Positions 1 to 11,878 of a stretch of DNA of 64,000 nucleotides are shown here, one piece after another. The first letter of the stretch is position 1, and each line of letters starts with the position of its first letter. Origin of the DNA: Iris pallida (taxonomy: Eukaryota > Streptophyta > Magnoliopsida > Asparagales > Iridaceae); assembly GCA_029216955.1 (NCBI GenBank), contig JANAVB010042228.1, positions 1 through 64,000 of the forward strand, read 5' to 3'. The notes below the pieces were generated by a model. It was not told the DNA's origin, made no database searches, and saw nothing but the letters and a program-made list of their open reading frames with translations. The position numbers were made by a program, and so were the translations under genes.

Positions 1-1004
1 GATCATTAATTGATTTCCCACTCTTTTTCTTGATCATTATTTGCACGTTACCGTGACTTTTAATTTGGGAGCACAAGACCAGTCAGTTTCTTGAAACCAA
101 CTCCTCATTGATGATCTACTCGAGACGCTCGTCACCTATGACCTTCGTGTCCCACTCAGACACGTCATCTTGTGCTCCATTTGCTTCGTACAACTTTTTC
201 GACATGTGATCCGATTTTATTTCACCCCACGGCGTCACATTTATTTTCCAACTTGATTTGTGGGTCCCTTGTCGACCAAAACCTGTCGGCCCCAACTATG
301 GACATGGCCCACATTGAGCCTACCACCCTTCGGGGGCTGTTACATAGCATCATATAACATAACTTGGCTGGATCCTTGTGTATTGATTGGGGGTACGGGA
401 GAGTATTACATGTTCATATTGTACTCTGACTCACTAGTCACTGCTAGTTCTCTATGTATAGTAGATATTTCTATTACAGTTCTCTCTCTGTTTACATACT
501 ATTTTTTTTCAGTACCTGTATCTTACTTTACTGCATGATTATATTTTCTAACCTGCTATGATCTATTGAGATGTACTGTACTCGCTCCAGTCCTGACTGG
601 ACCCGTTGATAAATTTTACAGATAGCTTGAAGGTTGCCTGCTAGCCTAGAGGAGACACATTAGAGGATGTTTAGATAGTTGTTTTATTTGTTTGGAGTTG
701 TATTTACTTTGTGGATTACTGTATATGAGTTTGAGGTGTATTTCTGGGTTTTTGTATCTTAGACACTTAGACTTCTATCTCCTGTATTTCTTTTGGATTT
801 CATGTCTTATCTATCCTTATTATGCTCTACCCTAGATGTGATTGAGACTGTATCTGCTATGTCACCCCCATTCGGGAAGTATAAACTGCTTGGCATTATA
901 ATGTTAGATGTTGTGACCTAGGACAGCGTTCTATCGCCGACACTGCGGCGTAGGTTGGACGTTGTTACGTTCTCGTACCCAAACAGTGGGTGCGGGTCGT
1001 GACA
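1..1004 (+). repeat. 5' LTR of element A, truncated by window start
   Basis: This stretch matches 4031-5021 almost base for base, with a few substitutions and small indels. Both copies end in the same GGGTGCGGGTCGTGACA. Short open frames in it (for example 172-357) recur in the second copy because the sequence is repeated. They show no protein homology I recognise. Confidence 0.9.
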
Positions 1005-1010
1005 CCTTTT

Positions 1011-1030
1011 AGTGGTGGCCCATGCAGGTC
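1011..1030 (+). promoter_or_regulatory. Candidate primer-binding block after the A 5' LTR
   Basis: The block AGTGGTGGCCCATGCAGGTC starts a few bases after the LTR end. Nearly the same block follows the LTR ends of V (40375), Y (45281) and, on the minus strand, X (54521-54540). It contains TGG, as needed to pair with a tRNA CCA end, but it does not match the initiator-Met complement TGGTATCAGAGC. The primer-binding role is inferred from position and conservation. Confidence 0.5.
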
Positions 1031-3036
1031 GAGTTTGTGTAGTGGTATTCAAACTAGAGTACCACTACAGCCTGCAGTAGGATTAGGATATATTTTTGAA
1101 GGTACTCAATCACAGTTAGGAACCCTTGAGAGATTTCTGGAACGACCCTTGAGAATCTTATTTTAACTTCGATTTGAAAACTCTTTTTCCCTTGATTTAA
1201 TTATCTTTACTTTCTGTTGTTAAATTTGATTTTTATAGATTATTGTTGAATTCGAGTTGTATTTATTAATTTTGATGGATGATTGTCGAATTTGAATTTT
1301 GATGATAGCTATTGCATCCGAGTTTGTATTTTGATGGATTTTTGTTCATTTTTGAATTTTGATGTTCGTTGATAAATTGATTTGATTTTTGGGTATTCAT
1401 TGTTGATTTAATTTAATTTTGGCAAGATAAAATTATATGGGCTATGTCATCTATGTTATGGAATCTAGTCTTCTATAGTCACATTAGCCAGCATGGTGAG
1501 GACAAATAGTCTGACTTTGGATATATTTCTCGGGTGTGGGAATTTAAGGTTTTCGCAGCCAAGCTAGCGGTACCTCGAAAATGTTAAATACCATGATTCT
1601 AGAGGTATGTGCATAAGTCAAGGACTCTGTGATTATCGTAGCCTTGCTTACTAGTATGACGGAGATTTAGAGTACCATGATTTTGGATAGACGCATATGA
1701 TTATCAGATTGTACCTTAAATATTTTCAAGCATGTTTTCTATACTTTGATGCAGTCCTTCAAAAAGAATTATTATTTATTTTGCTTTGTTTTGCTTCTAA
1801 TTATTTAACTTAGGAGTAGCTTGTGTAACTTCTTGCTATGAGTTTCTTCTTAATACAATGAATCGATGATTTTGCTAGACTTTATCTTGGATTTGATATT
1901 TATCTCTGGATTTCAAAATGGTTCTTCCTTTAAACAGATAAACAGAATAGATTTCATTGTTATTTCTTCTTGCTATTATTATTGTATTAAATAATAATAA
2001 TAATGATAATAAAACTGTCTTGATTTCGTCAATCACTTGCTTGCAATCTTGGTAGGAATCTAAATGTTAGTGTTAACGTAGAATTAATTTTTTTATATAT
2101 TGGGACATGAGAATATGTATATGAATATATATAGCAGACACTTTGCCTAACACATATGCACGCTACACTTGATTTTTTCACCTATCTAAATACATATTAA
2201 TAGGTCATTGATGTTTAAATTTTCAAAACTCCAATATTTCTGGTTCTCTGCTTTTTCTAGCTTAACTCGTGTTTTAAATATAAATTTCATGTTATTAGTT
2301 ATGTTTACATCACTGCACATGTATGTTATACTTAGAGTTTCAATTCAAAAATTTTATTGAATTTTGTGTTTAATTTGTCAAATCTAAGACTGTGTGCATA
2401 TTAACCCTTGATACGAGATTCCGAATGTTAGTTCAAATTGATGTTCCATTTTTATGAAATATTTAGAGCTGTGTACATTGTTGTAAGTAGGAATATAAAT
2501 TTAGGTTTCATATTCTTACATGTTAGTTTGTGATAAACATTGAGTTGGTTTTTAATGTTCAAATTTCTCCAAAATCTTGAAAACTAGTTACATGTTAACA
2601 TTTTTACATTGATTTCCATGTTTAGTTAAATTTTATATTTAACATATAATATTGAACTGTATGCGTAGATAAATGTATTGGTAATATGTTAGGGTTTCAT
2701 TCCTATCATGTCAGGATGTATTGGGAGCATTGAGATTAGTTGTGATATTTCAAACTCCTAAATTTTGAAATTGCATTATGTTAATATTACACTGGTTAAA
2801 TGTTAGCTTATTTTCAGATATTTTTTTTATGTAAATGCTGAACTAAAACTGGATTTAACCTTTCGATACTAAGCTATAACCCTGTACAAGGACACACACA
2901 CATACCCTGACTTGGTATACACTGTCATGTAACCTAACCCTTCCCCTCTATGTTATGATTATATACCTAGATAGATATATAGAGTTTATACGTACATGTT
3001 ATAATGTATATAGATAAATAACTAAGTCTCTACCTT

Positions 3037-3038
<2 letters not shown>

Positions 3039-3121
<83 letters not shown>
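3039..3121. repeat. (TA)n microsatellite in element A
   Basis: About 80 bases of almost pure TA dinucleotide. Its length may be unreliable in an assembly. Confidence 0.95.
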
Positions 3122-3123
<2 letters not shown>

Positions 3124-3717
3124 TTAGCCATGCATGTTATGATTAAATAGGTTGTGTATTGTAGGTCGTTAACCCATATGCCATGATTAGTGTAACTTGA
3201 TAGTTATTGTTTGAAATCTAATTTCTCATATACAATTTCATATGTATTCCGCGTACACACACGCCTACTATCTAACCATATGAACATGTCCCCATACACA
3301 TAATGTTAGCTTTTTCCTCTCTAACGCTCTCTATATATATATTATGATTGGATTTCAATGCAAGTGATTTTCAATTCCTTAATTTTTGAATTTGATTTTT
3401 TTCTGTACCCCTTTTTAGATGATTGGTAGTTACCTTTCTTTATTTTTTTATGAGTACCAGTTTTCATATAGGATGGTAGATCGCCTTATAGTTTTGAGGA
3501 TTTGCTATTTCTGTAACTTTTCTAGTTAGCACACTAGATTGCTTGTGTGTTTTGATACCCTGTGACCGTTTTTGGTTTAGCATGACTAGTTTACCTAGAT
3601 GAGACTTTCACTACCACCGTATGCCATGACCCTGTATGTCGTCCTTTTGATCACATGATTTGTTTTAATCTGGGACTTTGATTATGGGGGTTTGACCTAG
3701 AGAGAGTATGGACATTT

Positions 3718-3754
3718 TAATTTCGAGGACGAAATTTTTATAAGGTGGGTAGGA
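3718..3754 (+). promoter_or_regulatory. Polypurine tract region of element A
   Basis: The sequence TTTCGAGGACGAAATTTTTA followed by a purine-rich stretch ends directly at the LTR start TGTGAGCACC. The same layout precedes the 3' LTRs of V, X, Y and Z in this window. It is the usual gypsy signal for priming plus-strand DNA synthesis. Confidence 0.8.
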
Positions 3755-5021
3755 TGTGAGCACCCTAAATTTCGGGTTGATTTTTTTTCATTTTATTTTT
3801 ATTTTCTGATTGATTGGTTTCGATAAATAATTTATTCTGTTATTTTTCCTTAAGTGTGCTTTTTCGTGCCTTTGATATTTGGAGTGTCAGGGATGTTCAA
3901 CTTTGGAAATCTTCTTCACGAGTTTTGGAGTGGACAGGATTACCTTCATGATGGTATATGGTGTCCCACTCAAACTTGTTCCCTTGTGCTCTTTTTGCTT
4001 CGCTGAACTTCGGGTCAAATTAGACCGTTTGATCATTAATTGATTTCCCACTCTTTTCCTTGATCATTATTTGCACGTTACCGTGACTTTTAATTTGGGA
4101 GCCCAAGACCAGTCAGTTTCTTGAAACCAACTCCTCATTGATGATCTACTCGAGACGCTCGTCACCCATGACCTTCGTGTCCACTCAGACACGTCATCTT
4201 GTGCTCCATTTGCTTCGCACAACTTTCCCGACACGTGATCCGATTTTATTTCACCCCACGGCGTCACATTTATTTTCCAACTTGATTTGTGGGTCCCCTG
4301 TCGACCAAAACCTGTCGGCCCCAACTATGGACATGGCCCACATTGAGCCTACCACCCTTCGGGGGCCGTTACATAGCATCATATAACATAACCTGGCTGG
4401 ATCCTTGTGTATTGATTAGGGGTACGGGGGAGTATTACATGTTCATATTGTACTCTGACTCACTAGTCACTGCTAGTTCTCTATGTATAGTAGATATTTC
4501 TATTACAGTTCTCTCTCTGTTTACTTTCAGTACCTGTATCTTACTTTACTGCATGATTATATTTTCTAACCTGCTATGATCTGTTGAGATGTACTATACT
4601 CGCTCCAGTCCTGACTGGACCCGTTGATAAATTTTACAGATAGCTTGGAGGTTGCCTGCTAGCCTAGAGGAGACACATTAGAGGATTTTTAGATAGTTGT
4701 TTCATTTGTTTGGAGTTGTATTTACTTTGTGGATTACTGTATAGGAGTTTGAGGTGTATTTTTGGGTTTTTGTATCTTAGACACTTAGACTTCTATCTCA
4801 TGTATTCTTTTGGATTTCATGTTTTATCTATCCTTATCATGCTCTACCCTAGATGTGATTGAGACTGTATCTGCTATGTCACCCCCATTCGGGGAGTATA
4901 AACTGCTTGGCATTATAATGTTAGATGTTGTGACATAGGACAGCGTTCTACCGCCGACACTGTGGCGTAGGCTGGGCGTTGTTACGTTCTCGTACCCAAA
5001 CAGTGGGTGCGGGTCGTGACA
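3755..5021 (+). repeat. 3' LTR of element A (1267 bp)
   Basis: The LTR is bounded by TG and CA: it begins TGTGAGCACC at the polypurine tract and ends GGTCGTGACA at 5021. The next bases belong to the interrupted CACTA exon. The last 100 bp or so (CGACACTG near 4953, then GGGTGCGGGTCGTGACA) resemble the LTR ends of Y and W, placing these in related families. Confidence 0.9.
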
Positions 5022-5112
5022 GGAAAAATGTAAGTAATAAACAATAAATTATTATATATTCGTATATTGTCTTTTTATTATTTATTTCTAATTGTGTTTT
5101 GTTTTTTTTAGG

Positions 5113-6566
5113 TTCTTCCCCCTTAAAGTTGGAAATGAGCTTGGAGACCTCATGCGAGGAAATTTTTATGGACCTTATTTAAATTTCAGGTCTATACCAG
5201 ACCCGAAGAAATACATTTGGCTTGATATGTTAAGGGTATGTTCTAATTGTTTCTAAAATTCATGGTCCTCTTATTTAATTTATAGTTGAAAGAATAATTT
5301 ATATTATTTTCATTATACTTTTTAATCTGTTCTAATTTGTGATTATCTATTTTAATTTGTAGAAGCGCTATTGGTGGCCGGACCACAGAGAGGCGGAGAT
5401 CAAGAAATGTTATAAGTCGATTGTCGACAGAAGGCTTGGGGATATGGTAAGTGACCAAAAGGCTTTTGCGGCACATGATGAAAACAAGCGAAAGGATTGG
5501 CTAAAAGAGGAATATTGGAAGAAGATGCAAGAGGATATGGCCAAACCGGAGTACAAGGCCAGGTCGGACAGGGCGAAGACAGCTCGTGCTAAGGCTGGTC
5601 TCCACACGGGTGGATCAATCCCGACCGCTGAACATTTTCGTCGGATGGTATGTAAGATCCTTAATTAAAGTGTAAAATTTTATTATTTACATATATCATC
5701 GAGTTAACTTTTATAGTGCGAGGAGGCCGCTAAGGCAGGCTTAGACACGAGTACTGTCGACTTTTCCAAGATATTCGAACGTACCCATAAACATAAGAAG
5801 GATGGAAAGTTAGTAGAAGAGCGGGCTACCAAAGCATTTGTAAGTATTTGCTTGTCTTTCAACAACTTACCAAAAATTTAGTCGACCTTGTAAGAATGCA
5901 TGTTCTCTAGTGTCTTCAGTTGTATTGAAATATGATTAATTTTATATATTCAAGATACCTTTATATATACAGGAGGCATACGAAAAATTGGAGAGTCATG
6001 CCTCTCAGGCCCCTGATCAGGAAGCGGCGGCGACTATTACTAGTATGCCACGTATGCCCACTGCGAGGAATGACTTGTGGGTACAGGCTGTTGGAAGAGG
6101 AAAGGGTGGTACTGTGTACGGTACCGGATCGTTAGCATCGCAACCTTCCATATATTCCAGAGCCCTTCCACATGCACATGCTACTCCTTCTATTGGCGTT
6201 CTTACTATGGAGCAGATGACTACCATGATGTTCGATTTTCAGAGACAGTTGAGACATATTACTGAGTTGGTGTCTCCTAACAGTGCTCCTGACGGTACCA
6301 CTGCTCCTTCTGGTACTCCAGTTGTTCCTCCTGCTGCTACTCATTCTTTTATTCCGACTACTATTCCATCTGTTGCTCCTCCGGCTACGTCTCCATATGT
6401 TGCTCCTTCGGCTACGTCTCCATCTGTTGCTCCTCCGGCTACGTCTCCTTCTGTTGCTCCTCCGGCTACTTCTGTTCCAGCCCTAGTTTTAACGGCAAGC
6501 CAGCAGCAGGCATTTATTACACTTATGACGCAGTTTATGGGCAGCATGCAACCACCATCGTCTTGA
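5113..6566 (+). pseudogene. CACTA-associated Ptta/En/Spm transposase-family gene (Transposase_24), 3' exons
   Basis: Four exons can be read in phase with GT-AG introns: about 5113-5235, 5363-5647, 5717-5839 and 5973-6566. An upstream exon ends at 5029 (donor GTAAGT at 5030) and is broken 8 bases earlier by the element A LTR. The exons encode a domain typical of plant Ptta/En/Spm proteins: a WWPDHREAEIK segment, a lysine/alanine-rich region, LHTGGS, an EEAAKAG...FERTHKHKKDG segment and GKGGTVYGTGS. A proline-rich tail with repeated SVAPPATSP units (6365-6480) follows. These proteins are usually the second gene of CACTA elements and probably bind element ends; the catalytic gene is not in this window. 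The 3' exons are open to the TGA at 6564-6566, but the gene is disrupted by the retrotransposon. Confidence 0.8.
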
Positions 6567-6657
6567 TTTTCTATGCTTTTGTATCGCTAGAGACATATTA
6601 GTTTGTACTTGTTGCATTAGATTATCTTTTTGTATGGATGGTTGAACATGTTTGGAC

Positions 6658-6662
<5 letters not shown>

Positions 6663-6711
<49 letters not shown>
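6663..6711. repeat. (TA)n microsatellite downstream of the CACTA 1 gene
   Basis: About 49 bases of TA repeat in the 3' flank of the transposase-family gene. Confidence 0.9.
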
Positions 6712-6713
<2 letters not shown>

Positions 6714-6834
6714 TAGTTTCTTGTTTGTTTACTTTGTGTTATATTATTTTTGCTTATATCTTTGGTTATTATTGTGGTGCTAAAATTTGCACTATGTATG
6801 GATGGTTGAACTGGTTTATATTACTGTTACAGCA

Positions 6835-6905
6835 TTTACAGGATTTGTATAGTAGGGTTTTACAGGATGTGTATAGCAGGGATTTACAGGATGTGTATAA
6901 CAAGG
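6835..6905 (+). repeat. Short tandem repeat, about 24-bp unit
   Basis: Three imperfect units built around TTACAGGATGTGTATAGCAG lie between the gene and the subterminal repeats of CACTA 1. Confidence 0.7.
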
Positions 6906-6959
6906 TTTTTGCAAATATAAAAAATCGACTAGCTATTGACGCATCAGCAACTTAAAACT

Positions 6960-7334
6960 GGAAAAAACAAACTAAGCAGCGACTAACCCTCGACTATCCA
7001 GCGACTAACGCTCGACTATCCAGCGACTAACCCAAGACTATCCAGCGACTAAATATATTGCCAACTAAAATCTGGTAAAATCAACTAGTCGTCGACAGTT
7101 AGTCGCCATTTAGTCGGTAAGTCAGCGACGGATATATTAGTCGCCGGTTAGTCGCTAATTATAGTCGCTAGTTCGTCGGTGCAGCGACGAATCAGCGACT
7201 AAAAATGAACAGCGACTATGCATTCAGCGACGGAAAATTGCAGTCGACAGTTAGTCGCTATTTATCTTTAGCGACTAATATATCAATTTTAGCAACTAAA
7301 AAGTCAGTCGCTATTTGGCTGTTTTTTTGTAGTG
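6960..7334 (+). repeat. CACTA 1 subterminal repeats and right terminal inverted repeat
   Basis: The motif GCGACTA and variants (CGACTAT, TAGTCGC) occur many times in both orientations over about 350 bases, ending at the terminal repeat (minus strand CACTACAAAAAAACAGCC at 7317-7334). Dense subterminal motifs of this kind bind the TnpA-like protein in characterised CACTA elements. Binding by this element's protein is inference. Confidence 0.8.
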
Positions 7335-8116
7335 ATGACTATGAGTAAAATAATGAAGTACCAAATATGGAAGCATAACCATGAGTCTAGACTGTCGAAT
7401 ATTTCGGTAGAGTCCTCCCCTCCCTATGCTTTAAAATTATCCAGTCAAGTTACGTATGAATCATGTACTAGTAGCAAGTCATGCGAGCTAGTACTACATG
7501 CTATCACAGAGTCCCTAGCCACGAATATCTCATGTCAGACTCAGTATCTTATCATCATCATCCATCGTATCTGTATCCTATGGTCCATTATGTCAATGAA
7601 CACGAATATGATATATCGCAATGCCTAGGGTTGATACCCCATGTTAATATACTGACATCGACACTCGAATCAATTCAGATGCTAAGTATCAACTAACCTT
7701 ATGTCCTCAATGATCACGAACGAGAAAATAAATATCCAACAATAAAATTAAAGAATAAAGGTACTAAAACATTGGCAAGGTACACTTGCCTGTAACCTCT
7801 ATCTGCGTGTTTGTCTGACCAACTCTAAAATCCTCGCTACTTTCCTCACGTACGTCTATAATAAATATTTTAATATTAATAATACACTAATAACTTACAA
7901 TATATAGACTTACCATATATAGACCTTAATAATATATTTAAACGAAAACTAGTCATATTGACTACTCTACTTAATAGAACATATCTAGTATTAAATCTAC
8001 ATATAAAAGTAATATATTATCAACATAAAAATAACACTTCTAACAAAAAATATTTATCAATATTCTATAATAATGATTAATATTTATTTATAGAAAAATA
8101 TGTGTACAAGTCAGTG
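7335..8116 (-). repeat. LTR fragment of old gypsy element X
   Basis: The first 650 bases or so match 55143-55783, a minus-strand LTR, with many substitutions. CACTA 1 bounds it on the left and the LINE tail on the right. The open frame at 7332-7628 and its counterpart at 55143-55436 reflect LTR homology, not a gene. No other feature is visible. Confidence 0.65.
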
Positions 8117-8118
8117 TA

Positions 8119-8157
8119 TTTTGTTTTTGTTTTTTTTAGCGAAGGAAAAAATTTATT
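8119..8157 (-). terminator. LINE 3' end: AATAAA signal and A-rich tail
   Basis: On the minus strand AATAAA (plus 8152-8157) is followed about 15 bases later by a tail of A runs broken by C (plus 8119-8137). The tail sits at the outer edge of the LINE, as expected of target-primed reverse transcription. Confidence 0.7.
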
Positions 8158-8401
8158 CAAGTCAAAAGGAAGCTGAAAAGCTCCAAATGGCACTGGGGAC
8201 TACCCATGCGGCCTACAAAATTGTGGGGCCACAACACCCACCCAAAGCTGAAAAAGCAGCAGTAGCTCCAAATGGAGCTCCAAAATAGCACTTGGGAGCT
8301 AACCCAAGCGACCAAACCAAAATAAAGTGGATCTGGGCCCAACCGCCCTACAAAAGTGACAACACAAAATCAAGGCTGTCCGGACCTATAAAACCGACAT
8401 G

Positions 8402-9636
8402 TCAGTGTGAACAGCGGAACGGATCGCCAGTGGGAGCTTCGAAGTGTGGGAGAAGCTCTGACTTTCCATAGTGGCAAGAGCCAAAGAAGTCAGATCTTTT
8501 GCCACGCCTGGCTCTAGCGGATGAATGAAGTAGAACCGGAGTAGGAGTGAGGAGGGCCATAATCTTCCTAGTCTGAAGGGCCCAGGGAGGAGGGGCTTTG
8601 CCAGACATGATTTTGAACAGGAGTTGGGAAGAGGTTTCCACTTCTTTTAGGATGATGTTCCTTTCTTTGCACCAAGCAGCAACAAATAAGAGAGCTTCAA
8701 GATCAGGGAGAGGATTAGAAAAGTCCCTGGAGAAGAAATAAAAAGCCCCAACCAAGCCACCAAGGTTGTCTCTAATGACCCCACCACCCGTCGTACTAGC
8801 AGGGTCCCCGGAGCGTCCCGCAATGTTCAATTTCAGGCCCTCAATGGGGGCCGCCCAATGGAGGCCGATCGGTACAGCAGCAGCCGTATCCTTCCGGCGA
8901 GACAAATCAACAGCATGGGCAGCAATGACCGGAGCAGGCTGGCCAGAAGTGTCCGCGTCAGAAGCAGCGGTGGCTGCAGCAGACCGACGGTGAATGTCAG
9001 AGGCTGACGCGGCAGTGGCCTGAGCAGGCCTTTGTTGAGTGAAAGCCGCAGGAGCAGCCCGGCTAGGAGAGCCAGCATGGACGGCACGAACCTGGCCGCA
9101 AGCTGAAGAGTCTCCCCCGTCAATGACGCAGTGGGCTGCAAGCTGGAGCTGTAGAGAGGACATCACGCGGCCAATGATGAACCTGCTGTTCTGTGCCCCC
9201 TTGCCGAAGATGATCTCGTTTCTTTGTTTTCAAATTTTCCAAAGCACGTTGGCGAAGATAATGTTCCTGCTAATACCGGAAGGAGAAGACAGAGAAACGT
9301 TATTAAGCCATACCTGGGCGAGTTCTTAAATATTAGTCGGAGATGAGGAGAGATGGAAGGAGTCCGCGAAATGCCGCCAAATCTTCGAAGCCGTCTCGCT
9401 CGATACGAAAAGATGATCAATGGTCTCCATAGCCGGTTTCTCACAACAAGAGTACCTAGAAGCCATTTTGAATCCCATGGAGAGAAGTCTCGCATCCACC
9501 GAAATCGTATTCCGACTGAGCCATCAAAGGAATGCTTCGATACGTGGTTGAATGTGTTTATTCCAGTAGAAAGGGCTCCAAATATCAATCGGATGTCTCC
9601 TTCTGTAGAAGTCCCAATAGGTTCAAAACCCAACAA
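8402..9636 (-). pseudogene. LINE ORF2 C-terminus: zinc region and RNase H-like domain
   Basis: The frame at 9166-8402 holds a segment KLNIAGRSGDPASTTGGGVI followed by RDNLGGLVGAF, which matches plant LINE RNase H (RVT_3). The position normally held by the first catalytic Asp (KLNxDG) reads Ala here, so activity is unlikely even apart from the frameshifts. The preceding stretch (9636-9163), in another frame, should correspond to the zinc-binding reverse-transcriptase tail, but I cannot read its motif clearly. Confidence 0.65.
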
Positions 9637-10267
9637 AGTTTGTCTTTATCCCCATTGAGCACCATGGAGTCCAGCATGATATTGGCCACAATAGGGAGAT
9701 AATCCCGAATGTTAGCAGTAGCACCCGAGGCCATACGAATTAAAGGAGAAGCCACCACCTGCCTTATGTTAGTAATATAATTAAAATCAGTAGGTTTAGG
9801 GAGATTAATACCACACCAGTTGGCGCTCCAAAGAGGGATGTCCCTTCGACCGGCAAGCCATTAGCAATGGCCGTAGACATTCGGGAGCACGGCCACCATC
9901 GATCGCCAAAGAGGGAATGGGTTATGCGGCAGAAAGTAGTTGGAATTCGTCGGATCCCCTATAGTGGGCCCAAACCGATTCCCCTCTGATAAGCGACCAA
10001 CAACGTTTCGCATGGAGAGCAAGCATGACCTAGTTGAGAGACCGGATTCCAAGGCCCCCCCTCGTCCATCGGCCGACAAACGCGGTCCCAGGAAATCCAA
10101 CGCTTCCGGTGTCGCTCGTTGGAGTTCCATTAGAATGCCGTCATCCCTTTCTCGAAGTTATTCAGGAGTTTTTGGGCGGTTTAATAACCGAGAGAGCATG
10201 GATGGGGAGAGCGTTGAGGACACTTTTAAGTAAGGTAATCTTGCCGCTAAAGGATAAGACGACCCCT

Positions 10268-11653
10268 CTACCCGGAAATGCGTTTCTCAAATTTAGCCGC
10301 CAATTCAAAAAAATATTCCGGTTTAGCCTTCCCCTTGTAAAGAGGGACCCCCAAGTAAGGAATGGGAAGGTAAGTGAGCTTCAAACCTGAGCTGTTAGCA
10401 ATAATATCCGCATGGCAAGACATATATGGCTTATTAGAAACAATTAAAGAGGATTTAGCTAAGTTGATCACCTGACCGGAAGTGGAAGCGTAATCCTGGA
10501 GTGTCGCCAACAAGCACTCAACATTGCTAGTGCCTCTGTTGATGAAAATGAGGTTGTCATCCGCGTAGAAAAGATGAGACAGGGGGAGGCTGTCAATTCT
10601 TCCCGTGAAGTGCTTCAAGTGACCATGCAGGCTCAAATCCGATATTTTGCGGCTCAGGGCATCATGAGCAATGATGAAGAGAGCAGGAGAAATGGGATCC
10701 CCCTGCCGAAGACCCCTGAACGACCGAAAATAGCCCCCAGTTTTGCGGTTGATGGATATAGAGTATCAATAATTCGAGATGATTCTGTAGATAAGATTGA
10801 TACACGTGTGACTGAAACCAAATTGACGGAGCATCCGAATGAGAAAAAGGCCAGTTGACTCTATCGTAGGCTTTAGACATGTCCAGTTTAATCGCTACGT
10901 TCCCCCCAATGACCTTGTTGTCAATAGTCTGAATTATCTCATGCGCTAGGCTAATGTTCTCGTGAATACTCCTCCCTTTGACGAATCCCGACTATATATG
11001 ATGAGAGGGAGGACCGTGGAGAGACGATCCGCTAGGACTTTGGAAATTATTTTGTGAGAAAAATTGCTCAAGCTAATCGGCCTGAAATCCTGGCAACTCA
11101 AAGGCTTGTCATTTTTAGGAATAAGAACTAAGTTTGCAGAGCTTATACCTTTGGGGAGGTGGATGCCAAGGAAGAAGTCCGTAATGGCCGCCACAACGTC
11201 AGTCTTAATAATGCTCCAGCAATTGGTGTAGAAGTAACCCGTGAACCAATTCGGGCCTGGCGCACTCTGCGGGTTGAGAGGCTTGACCGTTTGTTCAACT
11301 TCCTCCTCCGACGTGATGGCGCACAACTCAATATTTTGAGACTCAGAAATAATAGAGGGGATGCACGAGATAAAAGTATCCGCGGGCGTCGTTGGCACAT
11401 AACCAAAGAATTCAGAAAAGTGTGTGATCGCCCAGTCGAGAATAACGTGGTCCTCCACAGCCGAGCCATCCGGTTCAAACATACGGATTTTGTTGGAAGC
11501 GGCTCTTTCTTTTATGATGGCGTGATAGAAGGAGGAGTTACGGTCCCCTTCCGTGATCCAATTGATCCTAGCTTGATCCATGAGCAATTGTTCCTCCATG
11601 GCGATAACGAAATTGAGCCTCCATCTCGCGTTGTGAAGGGTCGCACCCTGCAA
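10268..11653 (-). pseudogene. LINE reverse transcriptase domain, frameshifted
   Basis: Readable RT blocks in order are DQARINWITEGDRNSSFYH, the SAPGPNWFTGYF segment, LVLIPK, DFRPISLSN and KIISKVLADRL. After a frame change near 10990 come LDMSKAYDRVNW and, in the original frame again, SHLFYADDNLIF with the catalytic YADD at 10556-10567. The catalytic residues survive but the frame does not. This is clearly of the non-LTR type, unlike the copia and gypsy RTs elsewhere in the window. Confidence 0.85.
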
Positions 11654-11878
11654 GTCGCACCACTAAAGCTGAAGGGACTCCTCAATGTCGTCGACTTCAA
11701 CCTGCAAATCTCGCTTTTGTTTTCGTAGGTCCCCGAAAATGTTCCAGTTCCAATCCTGGAGCGTGTTACGCAGTCTTTTTAATTTGTTGTGCAGCACCAG
11801 CAGTGGATGTCCCGGGCACGGGGCGTTCCAGCAAGTGGTCACCAATTCCGTAAAAGTAGGATGGCTAGTCCACATTCT

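Larger units (their letters stand above)
1005..3754 (+). other. Element A interior: non-coding leader plus AT-rich filler
   Basis: No gag, protease, reverse transcriptase or integrase motif is visible in any frame. Positions about 1440-1735 match 45565-45860 of element Y (both carry the block GGCATGGTGAGGAC), so the 5' leader is shared with a related element that does encode pol. The rest is AT-rich and includes a long TA microsatellite. This is the composition expected of a large non-autonomous (LARD-like) derivative. Confidence 0.75.
1..5021 (+). mobile_element. Element A: non-autonomous gypsy-like LTR retrotransposon (5' end outside window)
   Basis: Two near-identical direct repeats (1-1004 and 3755-5021) flank a 2.75-kb interior with no retroelement ORF. 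The second repeat starts TGTGAGCACC and ends GGGTCGTGACA, and it follows a gypsy-type polypurine tract. The first repeat ends with the same sequence at 1004 and begins at its position about 276, so roughly 276 bases lie before the window. The element interrupts an exon of the CACTA transposase gene 8 bases before a splice donor. With no gag or pol it would need enzymes supplied in trans. Its LTR 3' end and leader resemble those of element Y, which suggests a shared family. The 5-bp target duplication (expected GGAAA at 5022-5026) cannot be checked because the left side is missing. Confidence 0.85.
5022..7334 (+). mobile_element. CACTA element 1, 3' half
   Basis: The right end, read on the minus strand, is CACTACAAAAAAACAGCC, a CACTA-type terminal inverted repeat. 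Inside it lie subterminal GCGACTA repeats and the 3' part of a Transposase_24 gene. The left half is cut off by element A and lies beyond the window. The three bases after the end are ATG, the expected size for a CACTA target duplication, but the partner copy cannot be seen. Target DNA on the right (7335 onward) matches an LTR copy near 55143, so the element had inserted into an older LTR retrotransposon. Confidence 0.85.

Noticed and set aside
1011..1030. Similarity of the post-LTR block to the anticodon arm of initiator-Met tRNA
   Set aside because: The similarity is in the sense orientation and gapped, so it could not pair with the tRNA as a primer site.
6283..6486. Leucine-rich open frame resembling a membrane protein
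   Set aside because: It is a shifted reading of the proline/alanine repeats in the real transposase-family exon at 5973-6566.
7332..7628. 98-codon open frame with a 97-codon similar frame at 55143-55436
   Set aside because: Both lie in homologous LTR copies of element X, read against the element's strand, with no known domain. Shared ancestry of the LTR explains the similarity.
8101..8116. Possible LINE target duplication GTGTACAAGTCAGTGT
   Set aside because: No second copy is found near 29830. A loose match near 29960 (AAATATGTACAA) has an indel and would put AT-rich DNA in the LINE, so I did not use it.
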